Shown here piece after piece: positions 1-10,504 of a DNA stretch of 64,000 bases (positions are counted from its first letter, which is position 1; every line of letters begins with the position of its first letter). The position numbers were made by a program, and so were the translations under genes. The stretch lies in assembly GCA_951802195.1 (NCBI GenBank), contig OX637634.1:186001-250000 (forward strand), written 5' to 3'. The notes beneath the pieces were generated by a model, which was not told where the DNA came from, did not search any database, and was given only the letters and a program-made list of their open reading frames with translations. The stretch is from Tausonia pullulans (lineage: Eukaryota; Basidiomycota; Tremellomycetes; Cystofilobasidiales; Mrakiaceae).

Positions 1-948
1 CACCGCCCCTCATTTCACTACCGCCTTTCACCCCGCGGCCAATGGCCAAACCGAGCGTGCTAACGCCGTCGTCGAGACCTTCCTTCGGATCTTCTGCAAC
101 CACCATCAAGACGACTGGGTCTCGCTCCTCCCCTCCTGCGAGTTTGCTCTCAACAACTCGCTAGCGGTCGCCACCCAGCACACGCCTTTCTTCGCCAACC
201 ACGGTTACCACCCTCTCTCGTCATCTGACCTCCTCGCCGCCTCCACCTCGCACAATCCCGCCGCCGATGCCACCGTTGCCAAGCTTCGCGCTCTTCATAC
301 CGAGATCCGAGATCATATCCTCGCTGCCCAATGCTCTTACAAGACCTTCGCTGATCAATCCCGTCGTCCTACCACCTTTCCAGGGGAAGACGGCAAGGAT
401 CCTCCCCCTCCGATCTTCAAGACCGGCGATCTCGTCTGGCTCAATCGTCGCAACATTACCACCGATCGGCCCTCGCTCAAACTCGATGTCAAACACCTCG
501 GCCCCTTCCGGATCCTCCGTGTACTCTCGGACGTCTCCTTCGAGCTCGACTTGCCTCCCACAGTCCCGGTCCATCCTGTTTTCCACGCCTCGCTCCTCTT
601 GCCACACGCCCCCGGACACCCCGGTCAACACCAGCCTGCCGCGCCTCCAGTCAACGCCGCCGACCCAGAGCTGTACGTAGTCGAACGCATCATCAAGATG
701 GACGTCCGCGACGGCAAGCACTTCTACCTCGTTCACTGGCAAGGCTATCGCGACGAGGAGGACACATGGGAGCCGTACGATCACGTTGCTCATCTTCGCC
801 TTCTCAAAGCCTTCCACCGCGCCCATCCTGACCTTCCCAAGCCATCGCGCCGCACTGTCCGTCGCCCTTCTCGCCGTCCTCGTCGCCATAACACCTAGGC
901 CTCAAGTCATTCGCCCTCTCAGGAGTTCGGGCCTTAGCCGGGGGCTCC
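1..948 (+). mobile_element. Partial Ty3/Gypsy chromovirus copy (3' end of an upstream unit)
   Basis: This is the right-hand end of another copy of the element that fills 949-15293. Base 1 corresponds to base 4535 of the next unit, and the sequence then runs in register with it. It encodes the last part of integrase and the C-terminal chromodomain, ending at about 898, then a short spacer up to the LTR. The rest of this copy lies outside the window. Sequence is almost identical to the next two units, so the copy is young. Fossil element. Confidence 0.9.
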
Positions 949-1350
949 TGTCAGGATCTAGCGGACTGGCTACCTCGACCCTGCGCCTGGCCAACGCGGC
1001 GCCAATAGCCTTTCCCTTGCTTGATCAGCATTCCCATTCCTTTATCCCTTTGTTGCCTCATCTGTCCCACACTCTTTGATTTCTAAACTTTCTCATCACT
1101 TCCTTATTCTCATCACTCCCTTGTTCTCACCACTCGTCCATAAAACGCTCATTTCATCGTAGATTTTGTTCTGCACTCTGACTATCATTTGGACCCGACA
1201 AACTTGCCCAAGACCCTTCAGCGAGCCCGTGTCACCTCCGCCACTTCAGTTCCATCTCATCACCCACCTCCGCTCTCAGTACACTTCATCGCCAACGTTC
1301 CCCTCCTCGCCCAACCTCCTCTGCCATTGACCCTTGGGCCAATCCTAACA
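949..1350 (+). repeat. Chromovirus LTR, 402-bp class (first in window)
   Basis: Starts TGTCAGGATC and ends CAATCCTAACA, the TG...CA form expected of an LTR. The same 402 bp recurs at 5483 and 10017, each exactly 4534 bp further on. It serves at once as right LTR of the partial upstream copy and left LTR of the next unit. The ends were confirmed against the inverted solo LTR at 13522-13883, whose termini match. Confidence 0.9.
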
Positions 1351-1436
1351 CCGACCCGTCCGACCCGACGGGTTCGCCTTCGTCTGCCAACGGCCCCTCG
1401 CTTTTCGACAATATTTCTGGACCCCCTCTTTACTCT

Positions 1437-4400
1437 TTGTCCATCCACACCCAGATATCGGCTCACAGTCCTCCCATGCTCTCACCGGTCGATCGTTTTC
1501 CACTACCCTCCAACCCATTCCATTGCCTTTCCACCGACGACATCCCCACGGCTTCCTTTCATGAGGAAGATCACGTCGTCCTGCCCCTCTCCATCGCCTT
1601 CGGATCCACCTCCTTCGACACATACGCACTGCTCGACAGCGGTGCCACATCCAACTTTATCGACTCGTCCCTTGTCGATAAGCACTCGGTTCCACTCGTG
1701 GTAAAGAACGCCCCTCGCGCCCTCGAGGTCGTCGACGGTCGCCCGATCGCATCGGGAGCCGTCACGCATCACACCTCTCCCCTGGCCCTCACCGTCCCTA
1801 GGCATCGACACACCGAATCCCTCTCTTTCGACGTCACCTCCCTTGGCCACTATCCGATCATCCTCGGTATCCCCTGGCTCAAACGACACAATCCCTCGAT
1901 CGACTGGCCAGCGCATTACCTCGTTTTCGACTCGCAGTACTGCCGGAGCTCCTGCCTCTCACGAGAAACCCCCACCATAGCCAAACCCCTCAGTCAAGTC
2001 CCACCATCGTCTTTCAACGAGGCTTCATCGCCCTCGTCCCCGCCCTTGTCCTTGTCCTCGCCCAAGCCCTCGTCCTCGCTCAGGTTCCAGTTCAAGTCCT
2101 CTTACTTGCCCGTCAGCCTGCGTCCACTCCTCCCTGCTGTCATCTCCGCCACCCGGTCTTCGCCTTACTTCTCCGTTATCCCGCCAACGGACCCGCTCGA
2201 TCCCCCGGACCGCGAACCTTCGCCCTCGGAGGTCGACGTTCCCGCCATCGTCCCATCGGAGTACCACGCCTACCTCAAGGTTTTCGAGAAGTCCTCAGCC
2301 TCGGAACTACCCCCTCATCGGCCTTATGACCATGCCATCACTCTCAAGGACAACACGCAGCCACCCTTCGGGCCAATCTATGGTCTCTCATCGGTCGAAC
2401 TCGGCGCCCTTCGTGAGTTCCTCGATGAGAACCTCGCCAAGGGCTTCATCGTCCCCTCGAAATCACCTGCCGCTGCTCCCATCCTTTTCGTCAAGAAGAA
2501 GGACAAATCTCTTCGCCTTTGCGTCGACTACCGCCGTCTCAATGCTATCACCATCAAGAATCGGTACCCGCTCCCACTCATCTCGGAATCCCTTGACCGG
2601 CTGGCCACTGCCAAGTTCTTCACCAAACTCGACCTCCGAGGCGCCTACAACCTCGTTCGGATCGCCCCGGGTGATGAATGGAAGACTGCCTTCCGCTGTC
2701 GCTACGGGCTGTTCGAGTACAAGGTTATGCCCTTTGGGCTGACGAACGCACCAGCTACATTCCAGCACTTTATGAACGACACCCTCCGCGACCTCCTCGA
2801 CATCTCCGTCATCGTCTATCTAGACGATATCCTCATATTTTCCCCCACCCTCGACACACATCGCCAACACGTTGCCACTGTCCTCGAGCGCCTCCTTGCA
2901 GCGCGCCTCTGGGTCAAACCGGAGAAGTGCGCCTTCCACCAGAACGAGGTCGATTTCCTCGGCTACATCGTCGGCGCTCAAGGCATCAAGATGGATCCCT
3001 CCAAGATCTCAGCCGTCACAGACTGGCCAGCACCCACCTCGGTCAGACACATCCAGTCCTTCCTCGGATTTGCCAACTTCTACCGCCGTTTCGTCCACCG
3101 GTTCTCAAAAGTCGTCGCCCCCATTACGTCCCTCCTCAAGAAAGGTGTCCCCTTCCACTTCGGACCAGATCAACTCGCCGCTTTCAAGACCCTCAAGTCC
3201 AAGTTCACCTCGTCTGCCGTCCTCACCGTCTTCGATCCCTCGCTTCCCCTCGTCCTCGAGACAGACTCATCCGATTTCGCTGTTGCCGGCGTTCTCTCGC
3301 AACGCGCCGTTGCCCCTCGCTCGCCACTCCGCCCGATCGCCTTCTACTCGCGCAAACTCAACCCGGCCGAACTCAACTACGAGATCCATGACAAGGAAAT
3401 GTTGGCGATTATCGAGTGCCTCAAGGAATGGCGCCATTACTGCGAAGGGCACCCTTCGCCTCTTACCATCTACACCGATCACGAGTCGCTCCAGTACTTT
3501 ACCACCTCCAAAGCCCTCTCCCGCCGTGAGTCCCGCTGGGCCGAGTTTCTCTCTGGTTTCAGCTTTGTCGTCATCTATCGCCCAGGAGGACGCAATACCG
3601 TCGCCGATGCCCTGTCGAGGCGACAGGACCTTTCGGAGGGGAGTCGCCCTTCGGACCAGACACCCAGGCGCCTGCTCAAACCCGACCAGTACATCATTGC
3701 CGCCAACTTCAGATCCCATCCTTCGGCCGCGGCCGCTCCCCTCGATCAAGTCCCCCCCGGCCAAGCTCCCCCCGATCAAACTTCCTTCGATACTATCGGC
3801 AACATCCCCGCGCCCTTCGAACCTATTGATTCGGAACCTCCGGATCCCATTCCCGACCTCGATCCTCGCCCCAAGCTCCTCCCTCGTCTCCTCACCGCAC
3901 AACTCGCCGACCCATCACTCGCCCCCCTCATTGACCTCCTCCGTCATCCGAATCGCCCTCGCTCTCCCGACGATGTCAAGGCCCTCCAGGGTCTCTCGCT
4001 CCACCCTACAGACCTCCTCCTCTCGCGCGGCCTCGTCCTCGTCCCCGACGATCACCAGCTACGCCTCGACCTCGTCCGCGCCTGCCACGAGCCTCGGCTC
4101 GCTGGGCACCTTGGCGCTCGCAAGACCCACGACCTCCTTCGACGCTCGTTCACTTTCCCCTCCGACAATACATTCGTCCAAACCTACACCTCCGGCTGCG
4201 ACCTTTGCGTCCGCAACAAGACAAATCGGCGCGCACCCTTCGGCCTCCTCCAACCGCTCCCGCCACCGTCACGCCCTTGGACGATGATCTCCATGGACGG
4301 CATCGTCAAGCTCCCGACCTCCGACGGCCTCGACTGCATTCAAGTCTTCATCGATCGATTCACCAAGATGGTTCGTCTTGTCCCGTATTGCGAAGCCGGC

Positions 4401-5432
4401 TTCGCAGCTCCCGAGCTCGCTCGGATGTACCTCGACCACGTCGTCCGGCACCACGGTTTTCAGACAGACATCACCTCGGATCGCGGGTCGACCTTCACCT
4501 CTTCCTTCTGGAGATCTTTCCTCTCTCTCATCGGCACCGCCCCTCATTTCACTACCGCCTTTCACCCCGCGGCCAATGGCCAAACCGAGCGTGCTAACGC
4601 CGTCGTCGAGACCTTCCTTCGGATCTTCTGCAACCACCATCAAGACGACTGGGTCTCGCTCCTCCCCTCCTGCGAGTTTGCTCTCAACAACTCGCTAGCG
4701 GTCGCCACCCAGCACACGCCTTTCTTCGCCAACCACGGTTACCACCCTCTCTCGTCATCTGACCTCCTCGCCGCCTCCACCTCGCACAATCCCGCCGCCG
4801 ATGCCACCGTTGCCAAGCTTCGCGCTCTTCATACCGAGATCCGAGATCATATCCTCGCTGCCCAATGCTCTTACAAGACCTTCGCTGATCAATCCCGTCG
4901 TCCTACCACCTTTCCAGGGGAAGATGGCAAGGATCCTCCCCCTCCGATCTTCAAGACCGGCGATCTCGTCTGGCTCAATCGTCGCAACATTACCACCGAT
5001 CGGCCCTCGCTCAAACTCGATGTCAAACACCTCGGCCCCTTCCGGATCCTCCGTGTACTCTCGGACGTCTCCTTCGAGCTCGACTTGCCTCCCACAGTCC
5101 CGGTCCATCCTGTTTTCCACGCCTCGCTCCTCTTGCCACACGCCCCCGGACACCCCGGTCAACACCAGCCTGCCGCGCCTCCAGTCAACGCCGCCGACCC
5201 AGAGCTGTACGTAGTCGAACGCATCATCAAGATGGACGTCCGCGACGGCAAGCACTTCTACCTCGTTCACTGGCAAGGCTATCGCGACGAGGAGGACACA
5301 TGGGAGCCGTACGATCACGTTGCTCATCTTCGCCTTCTCAAAGCCTTCCACCGCGCCCATCCTGACCTTCCCAAGCCATCGCGCCGCACTGTCCGTCGCC
5401 CTTCTCGCCGTCCTCGTCGCCATAACACCTAG
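1437..5432 (+). CDS. Chromovirus pol polyprotein, unit 1
   Basis: Open frame of about 1,331 codons; the true start is not fixed by the sequence. Parts in order: aspartic protease (DSGA near residue 67), reverse transcriptase (YLDD near 461), RNase H with the LETDSSDF and TDHESL motifs (about 600-730), integrase with a zinc-binding head (CDLC), catalytic D near 953 and 1014 and E near 1050, a 35-residue D-E spacing, and a chromodomain (about 1257-1307, VVERIIKM and HWQGY). Chromodomains in this family are known to steer integration towards modified chromatin. Fossil element; looks whole over pol. Confidence 0.9.
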   Translation: MSIHTQISAHSPPMLSPVDRFPLPSNPFHCLSTDDIPTASFHEEDHVVLPLSIAFGSTSFDTYALLDSGATSNFIDSSLVDKHSVPLVVKNAPRALEVVDGRPIASGAVTHHTSPLALTVPRHRHTESLSFDVTSLGHYPIILGIPWLKRHNPSIDWPAHYLVFDSQYCRSSCLSRETPTIAKPLSQVPPSSFNEASSPSSPPLSLSSPKPSSSLRFQFKSSYLPVSLRPLLPAVISATRSSPYFSVIPPTDPLDPPDREPSPSEVDVPAIVPSEYHAYLKVFEKSSASELPPHRPYDHAITLKDNTQPPFGPIYGLSSVELGALREFLDENLAKGFIVPSKSPAAAPILFVKKKDKSLRLCVDYRRLNAITIKNRYPLPLISESLDRLATAKFFTKLDLRGAYNLVRIAPGDEWKTAFRCRYGLFEYKVMPFGLTNAPATFQHFMNDTLRDLLDISVIVYLDDILIFSPTLDTHRQHVATVLERLLAARLWVKPEKCAFHQNEVDFLGYIVGAQGIKMDPSKISAVTDWPAPTSVRHIQSFLGFANFYRRFVHRFSKVVAPITSLLKKGVPFHFGPDQLAAFKTLKSKFTSSAVLTVFDPSLPLVLETDSSDFAVAGVLSQRAVAPRSPLRPIAFYSRKLNPAELNYEIHDKEMLAIIECLKEWRHYCEGHPSPLTIYTDHESLQYFTTSKALSRRESRWAEFLSGFSFVVIYRPGGRNTVADALSRRQDLSEGSRPSDQTPRRLLKPDQYIIAANFRSHPSAAAAPLDQVPPGQAPPDQTSFDTIGNIPAPFEPIDSEPPDPIPDLDPRPKLLPRLLTAQLADPSLAPLIDLLRHPNRPRSPDDVKALQGLSLHPTDLLLSRGLVLVPDDHQLRLDLVRACHEPRLAGHLGARKTHDLLRRSFTFPSDNTFVQTYTSGCDLCVRNKTNRRAPFGLLQPLPPPSRPWTMISMDGIVKLPTSDGLDCIQVFIDRFTKMVRLVPYCEAGFAAPELARMYLDHVVRHHGFQTDITSDRGSTFTSSFWRSFLSLIGTAPHFTTAFHPAANGQTERANAVVETFLRIFCNHHQDDWVSLLPSCEFALNNSLAVATQHTPFFANHGYHPLSSSDLLAASTSHNPAADATVAKLRALHTEIRDHILAAQCSYKTFADQSRRPTTFPGEDGKDPPPPIFKTGDLVWLNRRNITTDRPSLKLDVKHLGPFRILRVLSDVSFELDLPPTVPVHPVFHASLLLPHAPGHPGQHQPAAPPVNAADPELYVVERIIKMDVRDGKHFYLVHWQGYRDEEDTWEPYDHVAHLRLLKAFHRAHPDLPKPSRRTVRRPSRRPRRHNT

Positions 5433-5482
5433 GCCTCAAGTCATTCGCCCTCTCAGGAGTTCGGGCCTTAGCCGGGGGCTCC

Positions 5483-5884
5483 TGTCAGGATCTAGCGGAC
5501 TGGCTACCTCGACCCTGCGCCTGGCCAACGCGGCGCCAATAGCCTTTCCCTTGCTTGATCAGCATTCCCATTCCTTTATCCCTTTGTTGCCTCATCTGTC
5601 CCACACTCTTTGATTTCTAAACTTTCTCATCACTTCCTTATTCTCATCACTCCCTTGTTCTCACCACTCGTCCATAAAACGCTCATTTCATCGTAGATTT
5701 TGTTCTGCACTCTGACTATCATTTGGACCCGACAAACTTGCCCAAGACCCTTCAGCGAGCCCGTGTCACCTCCGCCACTTCAGTTCCATCTCATCACCCA
5801 CCTCCGCTCTCAGTACACTTCATCGCCAACGTTCCCCTCCTCGCCCAACCTCCTCTGCCATTGACCCTTGGGCCAATCCTAACA
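5483..5884 (+). repeat. Chromovirus LTR, 402-bp class (second)
   Basis: Same TGTCAGGATC...CCTAACA element as at 949, exactly 4534 bp downstream. Shared between array units 1 and 2. Confidence 0.9.
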
Positions 5885-5970
5885 CCGACCCGTCCGACCC
5901 GACGGGTTCGCCTTCGTCTGCCAACGGCCCCTCGCTTTTCGACAATATTTCTGGACCCCCTCTTTACTCT

Positions 5971-8900
5971 TTGTCCATCCACACCCAGATATCGGCTCAC
6001 AGTCCTCCCATGCTCTCACCGGTCGATCGTTTTCCACTACCCTCCAACCCATTCCATTGCCTTTCCACCGACGACATCCCCACGGCTTCCTTTCATGAGG
6101 AAGATCACGTCGTCCTGCCCCTCTCCATCGCCTTCGGATCCACCTCCTTCGACACATACGCACTGCTCGACAGCGGTGCCACATCCAACTTTATCGACTC
6201 GTCCCTTGTCGATAAGCACTCGGTTCCACTCGTGGTAAAGAACGCCCCTCGCGCCCTCGAGGTCGTCGACGGTCGCCCGATCGCATCGGGAGCCGTCACG
6301 CATCACACCTCTCCCCTGGCCCTCACCGTCCCTAGGCATCGACACACCGAATCCCTCTCTTTCGACGTCACCTCCCTTGGCCACTATCCGATCATCCTCG
6401 GTATCCCCTGGCTCAAACGACACAATCCCTCGATCGACTGGCCAGCGCATTACCTCGTTTTCGACTCGCAGTACTGCCGGAGCTCCTGCCTCTCACGAGA
6501 AACCCCCACCATAGCCAAACCCCTCAGTCAAGTCCCACCATCGTCTTTCAACGAGGCTTCATCGCCCTCGTCCCCGCCCTTGTCCTTGTCCTCGCCCAAG
6601 CCCTCGTCCTCGCTCAGGTTCCAGTTCAAGTCCTCTTACTTGCCCGTCAGCCTGCGTCCACTCCTCCCTGCTGTCATCTCCGCCACCCGGTCTTCGCCTT
6701 ACTTCTCCGTTATCCCGCCAACGGACCCGCTCGATCCCCCGGACCGCGAACCTTCGCCCTCGGAGGTCGACGTTCCCGCCATCGTCCCATCGGAGTACCA
6801 CGCCTACCTCAAGGTTTTCGAGAAGTCCTCAGCCTCGGAACTACCCCCTCATCGGCCTTATGACCATGCCATCACTCTCAAGGACAACACGCAGCCACCC
6901 TTCGGGCCAATCTATGGTCTCTCATCGGTCGAACTCGGCGCCCTTCGTGAGTTCCTCGATGAGAACCTCGCCAAGGGCTTCATCGTCCCCTCGAAATCAC
7001 CTGCCGCTGCTCCCATCCTTTTCGTCAAGAAGAAGGACAAATCTCTTCGCCTTTGCGTCGACTACCGCCGTCTCAATGCTATCACCATCAAGAATCGGTA
7101 CCCGCTCCCACTCATCTCGGAATCCCTTGACCGGCTGGCCACTGCCAAGTTCTTCACCAAACTCGACCTCCGAGGCGCCTACAACCTCGTTCGGATCGCC
7201 CCGGGTGATGAATGGAAGACTGCCTTCCGCTGTCGCTACGGGCTGTTCGAGTACAAGGTTATGCCCTTTGGGCTGACGAACGCACCAGCTACATTCCAGC
7301 ACTTTATGAACGACACCCTCCGCGACCTCCTCGACATCTCCGTCATCGTCTATCTAGACGATATCCTCATATTTTCCCCCACCCTCGACACACATCGCCA
7401 ACACGTTGCCACTGTCCTCGAGCGCCTCCTGACAGCGCGCCTCTGGGTCAAGCCGGAGAAGTGCGCCTTCCACCAGAACGAGGTCGATTTCCTCGGCAAC
7501 ATCGTCGGCGCTCAAGGCATCAAGATGGATCCCTCCAAGATCTCAGCTGTCACAGACTGGCCGGCACCCACCTCGGTCAGACACATCCAGTCCTTCCTCG
7601 GATTCGCCAACTTCTGCCGCCGTTTCGTCCACCGGTTCTCAAAAGTCGTCGCCCCCATTACGTCCCTCCTCAAGAAAGGCGTCCCCTTCCACTTCGGACC
7701 AGATCAACTCGCCGCTTTCAAGACCCTCAAGTCCAAGTTCACCTCGTCTGCCGTCCTCACCGTCTTCGATCCCTCGCTTCCCCTCGTCCTCGAGACAGAC
7801 TCATCCGATTTCGCTGTTGCCGGCGTTCTCTCGCAACGCGCCGTTGCCCCTCGCTCGCCACTCCGCCCGATCGCCTTCTACTCGCGCAAACTCAACCCGG
7901 CCGAACTCAACTACGAGATCCATGACAAGGAAATGTTGGCGATTATCGAGTGCCTCAAGGAATGGCGCCATTACTGCGAAGGGCACCCTTCGCCTCTTAC
8001 CATCTACACCGATCACGAGTCGCTCCAGTACTTTACCACCTCCAAAGCCCTCTCCCGCCGTGAGTCCCGCTGGGCCGAGTTTCTCTCTGGTTTCAGCTTT
8101 GTCGTCATCTATCGCCCAGGAGGACGCAATACCGTCGCCGATGCCCTGTCGAGGCGACAGGACCTTTCGGAGGGGAGTCGCCCTTCGGACCAGACACCCA
8201 GGCGCCTGCTCAAACCCGACCAGTACATCATTGCCGCCAACTTCAGATCCCATCCTTCGGCCGCGGCCGCTCCCCTCGATCAAGTCCCCCCCGGCCAAGC
8301 TCCCCCCGATCAAACTTCCTTCGATACTATCGGCAACATCCCCGCGCCCTTCGAACCTATTGATTCGGAACCTCCGGATCCCATTCCCGACCTCGATCCT
8401 CGCCCCAAGCTCCTCCCTCGTCTCCTCACCGCACAACTCGCCGACCCATCACTCGCCCCCCTCATTGACCTCCTCCGTCATCCGAATCGCCCTCGCTCTC
8501 CCGACGATGTCAAGGCCCTCCAGGGTCTCTCGCTCCACCCTACAGACCTCCTCCTCTCGCGCGGCCTCGTCCTCGTCCCCGACGATCACCAGCTACGCCT
8601 CGACCTCGTCCGCGCCTGCCACGAGCCTCGGCTCGCTGGGCACCTTGGCGCTCGCAAGACCCACGACCTCCTTCGACGCTCGTTCACTTTCCCCTCCGAC
8701 AATACATTCGTCCAAACCTACACCTCCGGCTGCGACCTTTGCGTCCGCAACAAGACAAATCGGCGCGCACCCTTCGGCCTCCTCCAACCGCTCCCGCCAC
8801 CGTCACGCCCTTGGACGATGATCTCCATGGACGGCATCGTCAAGCTCCCGACCTCCGACGGCCTCGACTGCATTCAAGTCTTCATCGATCGATTCACCAA

Positions 8901-9966
8901 GATGGTTCGTCTTGTCCCGTATTGCGAAGCCGGCTTCGCAGCTCCCGAGCTCGCTCGGATGTACCTCGACCACGTCGTCCGGCACCACGGTTTTCAGACA
9001 GACATCACCTCGGATCGCGGGTCGACCTTCACCTCTTCCTTCTGGAGATCTTTCCTCTCTCTCATCGGCACCGCCCCTCATTTCACTACCGCCTTTCACC
9101 CCGCGGCCAATGGCCAAACCGAGCGTGCTAACGCCGTCGTCGAGACCTTCCTTCGGATCTTCTGCAACCACCATCAAGACGACTGGGTCTCGCTCCTCCC
9201 CTCCTGCGAGTTTGCTCTCAACAACTCGCTAGCGGTCGCCACCCAGCACACGCCTTTCTTCGCCAACCACGGTTACCACCCTCTCTCGTCATCTGACCTC
9301 CTCGCCGCCTCCACCTCGCACAATCCCGCCGCCGATGCCACCGTTGCCAAGCTTCGCGCTCTTCATACCGAGATCCGAGATCATATCCTCGCTGCCCAAT
9401 GCTCTTACAAGACCTTCGCTGATCAATCCCGTCGTCCTACCACCTTTCCAGGGGAAGACGGCAAGGATCCTCCCCCTCCGATCTTCAAGACCGGCGATCT
9501 CGTCTGGCTCAATCGTCGCAACATTACCACCGATCGGCCCTCGCTCAAACTCGATGTCAAACACCTCGGCCCCTTCCGGATCCTCCGTGTACTCTCGGAC
9601 GTCTCCTTCGAGCTCGACTTGCCTCCCACAGTCCCGGTCCATCCTGTTTTCCACGCCTCGCTCCTCTTGCCACACGCCCCCGGACACCCCGGTCAACACC
9701 AGCCTGCCGCGCCTCCAGTCAACGCCGCCGACCCAGAGCTGTACGTAGTCGAACGCATCATCAAGATGGACGTCCGCGACGGCAAGCACTTCTACCTCGT
9801 TCACTGGCAAGGCTATCGCGACGAGGAGGACACATGGGAGCCGTACGATCACGTTGCTCATCTTCGCCTTCTCAAAGCCTTCCACCGCGCCCATCCTGAC
9901 CTTCCCAAGCCATCGCGCCGCACTGTCCGTCGCCCTTCTCGCCGTCCTCGTCGCCATAACACCTAG
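5971..9966 (+). CDS. Chromovirus pol polyprotein, unit 2
   Basis: Same length and same protease - RT - RNase H - integrase - chromodomain order as in unit 1, at the same offset from the LTR. Open throughout. Start not fixed. Fossil element. Confidence 0.88.
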   Translation: MSIHTQISAHSPPMLSPVDRFPLPSNPFHCLSTDDIPTASFHEEDHVVLPLSIAFGSTSFDTYALLDSGATSNFIDSSLVDKHSVPLVVKNAPRALEVVDGRPIASGAVTHHTSPLALTVPRHRHTESLSFDVTSLGHYPIILGIPWLKRHNPSIDWPAHYLVFDSQYCRSSCLSRETPTIAKPLSQVPPSSFNEASSPSSPPLSLSSPKPSSSLRFQFKSSYLPVSLRPLLPAVISATRSSPYFSVIPPTDPLDPPDREPSPSEVDVPAIVPSEYHAYLKVFEKSSASELPPHRPYDHAITLKDNTQPPFGPIYGLSSVELGALREFLDENLAKGFIVPSKSPAAAPILFVKKKDKSLRLCVDYRRLNAITIKNRYPLPLISESLDRLATAKFFTKLDLRGAYNLVRIAPGDEWKTAFRCRYGLFEYKVMPFGLTNAPATFQHFMNDTLRDLLDISVIVYLDDILIFSPTLDTHRQHVATVLERLLTARLWVKPEKCAFHQNEVDFLGNIVGAQGIKMDPSKISAVTDWPAPTSVRHIQSFLGFANFCRRFVHRFSKVVAPITSLLKKGVPFHFGPDQLAAFKTLKSKFTSSAVLTVFDPSLPLVLETDSSDFAVAGVLSQRAVAPRSPLRPIAFYSRKLNPAELNYEIHDKEMLAIIECLKEWRHYCEGHPSPLTIYTDHESLQYFTTSKALSRRESRWAEFLSGFSFVVIYRPGGRNTVADALSRRQDLSEGSRPSDQTPRRLLKPDQYIIAANFRSHPSAAAAPLDQVPPGQAPPDQTSFDTIGNIPAPFEPIDSEPPDPIPDLDPRPKLLPRLLTAQLADPSLAPLIDLLRHPNRPRSPDDVKALQGLSLHPTDLLLSRGLVLVPDDHQLRLDLVRACHEPRLAGHLGARKTHDLLRRSFTFPSDNTFVQTYTSGCDLCVRNKTNRRAPFGLLQPLPPPSRPWTMISMDGIVKLPTSDGLDCIQVFIDRFTKMVRLVPYCEAGFAAPELARMYLDHVVRHHGFQTDITSDRGSTFTSSFWRSFLSLIGTAPHFTTAFHPAANGQTERANAVVETFLRIFCNHHQDDWVSLLPSCEFALNNSLAVATQHTPFFANHGYHPLSSSDLLAASTSHNPAADATVAKLRALHTEIRDHILAAQCSYKTFADQSRRPTTFPGEDGKDPPPPIFKTGDLVWLNRRNITTDRPSLKLDVKHLGPFRILRVLSDVSFELDLPPTVPVHPVFHASLLLPHAPGHPGQHQPAAPPVNAADPELYVVERIIKMDVRDGKHFYLVHWQGYRDEEDTWEPYDHVAHLRLLKAFHRAHPDLPKPSRRTVRRPSRRPRRHNT

Positions 9967-10016
9967 GCCTCAAGTCATTCGCCCTCTCAGGAGTTCGGGC
10001 CTTAGCCGGGGGCTCC

Positions 10017-10418
10017 TGTCAGGATCTAGCGGACTGGCTACCTCGACCCTGCGCCTGGCCAACGCGGCGCCAATAGCCTTTCCCTTGCTTGATCAGCATT
10101 CCCATTCCTTTATCCCTTTGTTGCCTCATCTGTCCCACACTCTTTGATTTCTAAACTTTCTCATCACTTCCTTATTCTCATCACTCCCTTGTTCTCACCA
10201 CTCGTCCATAAAACGCTCATTTCATCGTAGATTTTGTTCTGCACTCTGACTATCATTTGGACCCGACAAACTTGCCCAAGACCCTTCAGCGAGCCCGTGT
10301 CACCTCCGCCACTTCAGTTCCATCTCATCACCCACCTCCGCTCTCAGTACACTTCATCGCCAACGTTCCCCTCCTCGCCCAACCTCCTCTGCCATTGACC
10401 CTTGGGCCAATCCTAACA
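10017..10418 (+). repeat. Chromovirus LTR, 402-bp class (third)
   Basis: Third exact-period copy of the 402-bp LTR, shared between units 2 and 3. Confidence 0.9.
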
Positions 10419-10504
10419 CCGACCCGTCCGACCCGACGGGTTCGCCTTCGTCTGCCAACGGCCCCTCGCTTTTCGACAATATTTCTGGACCCCCTCTTTA
10501 CTCT

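Larger units (their letters stand above)
949..5884 (+). mobile_element. Ty3/Gypsy chromovirus, array unit 1
   Basis: LTR (949-1350), internal region (1351-5482), LTR (5483-5884). The internal part has one long pol frame with protease, reverse transcriptase, RNase H, integrase and a C-terminal chromodomain, which places it in the chromovirus branch of Ty3/Gypsy. I recognise no capsid or zinc-knuckle (gag) part between the left LTR and the protease. The pol frame looks whole. The LTRs read as identical to each other and to those of unit 2, so the unit is very young or was homogenised. It shares LTRs with its neighbours instead of having its own flanking target duplication. Confidence 0.9.
5483..10418 (+). 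mobile_element. Ty3/Gypsy chromovirus, array unit 2
   Basis: Second complete unit of the array: LTR 5483-5884, internal 5885-10016, LTR 10017-10418. It differs from unit 1 by a handful of substitutions clustered within the reverse transcriptase/RNase H part and is identical elsewhere as far as I read. The pol frame is open from end to end. As in unit 1, no gag domain is recognisable. Young fossil. Confidence 0.9.

Noticed and set aside
2872-4287. 471-aa plus-strand ORF in another frame of pol
   Set aside because: Overlaps RT, RNase H and integrase in a different frame; Ser/Pro-rich product typical of a shadow of GC-rich coding sequence.
4755-5423. 222-aa minus-strand ORF, repeated at 221 and 9289
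   Set aside because: It is antisense to the integrase/chromodomain part of pol, repeated because the array repeats; no homology of its own.
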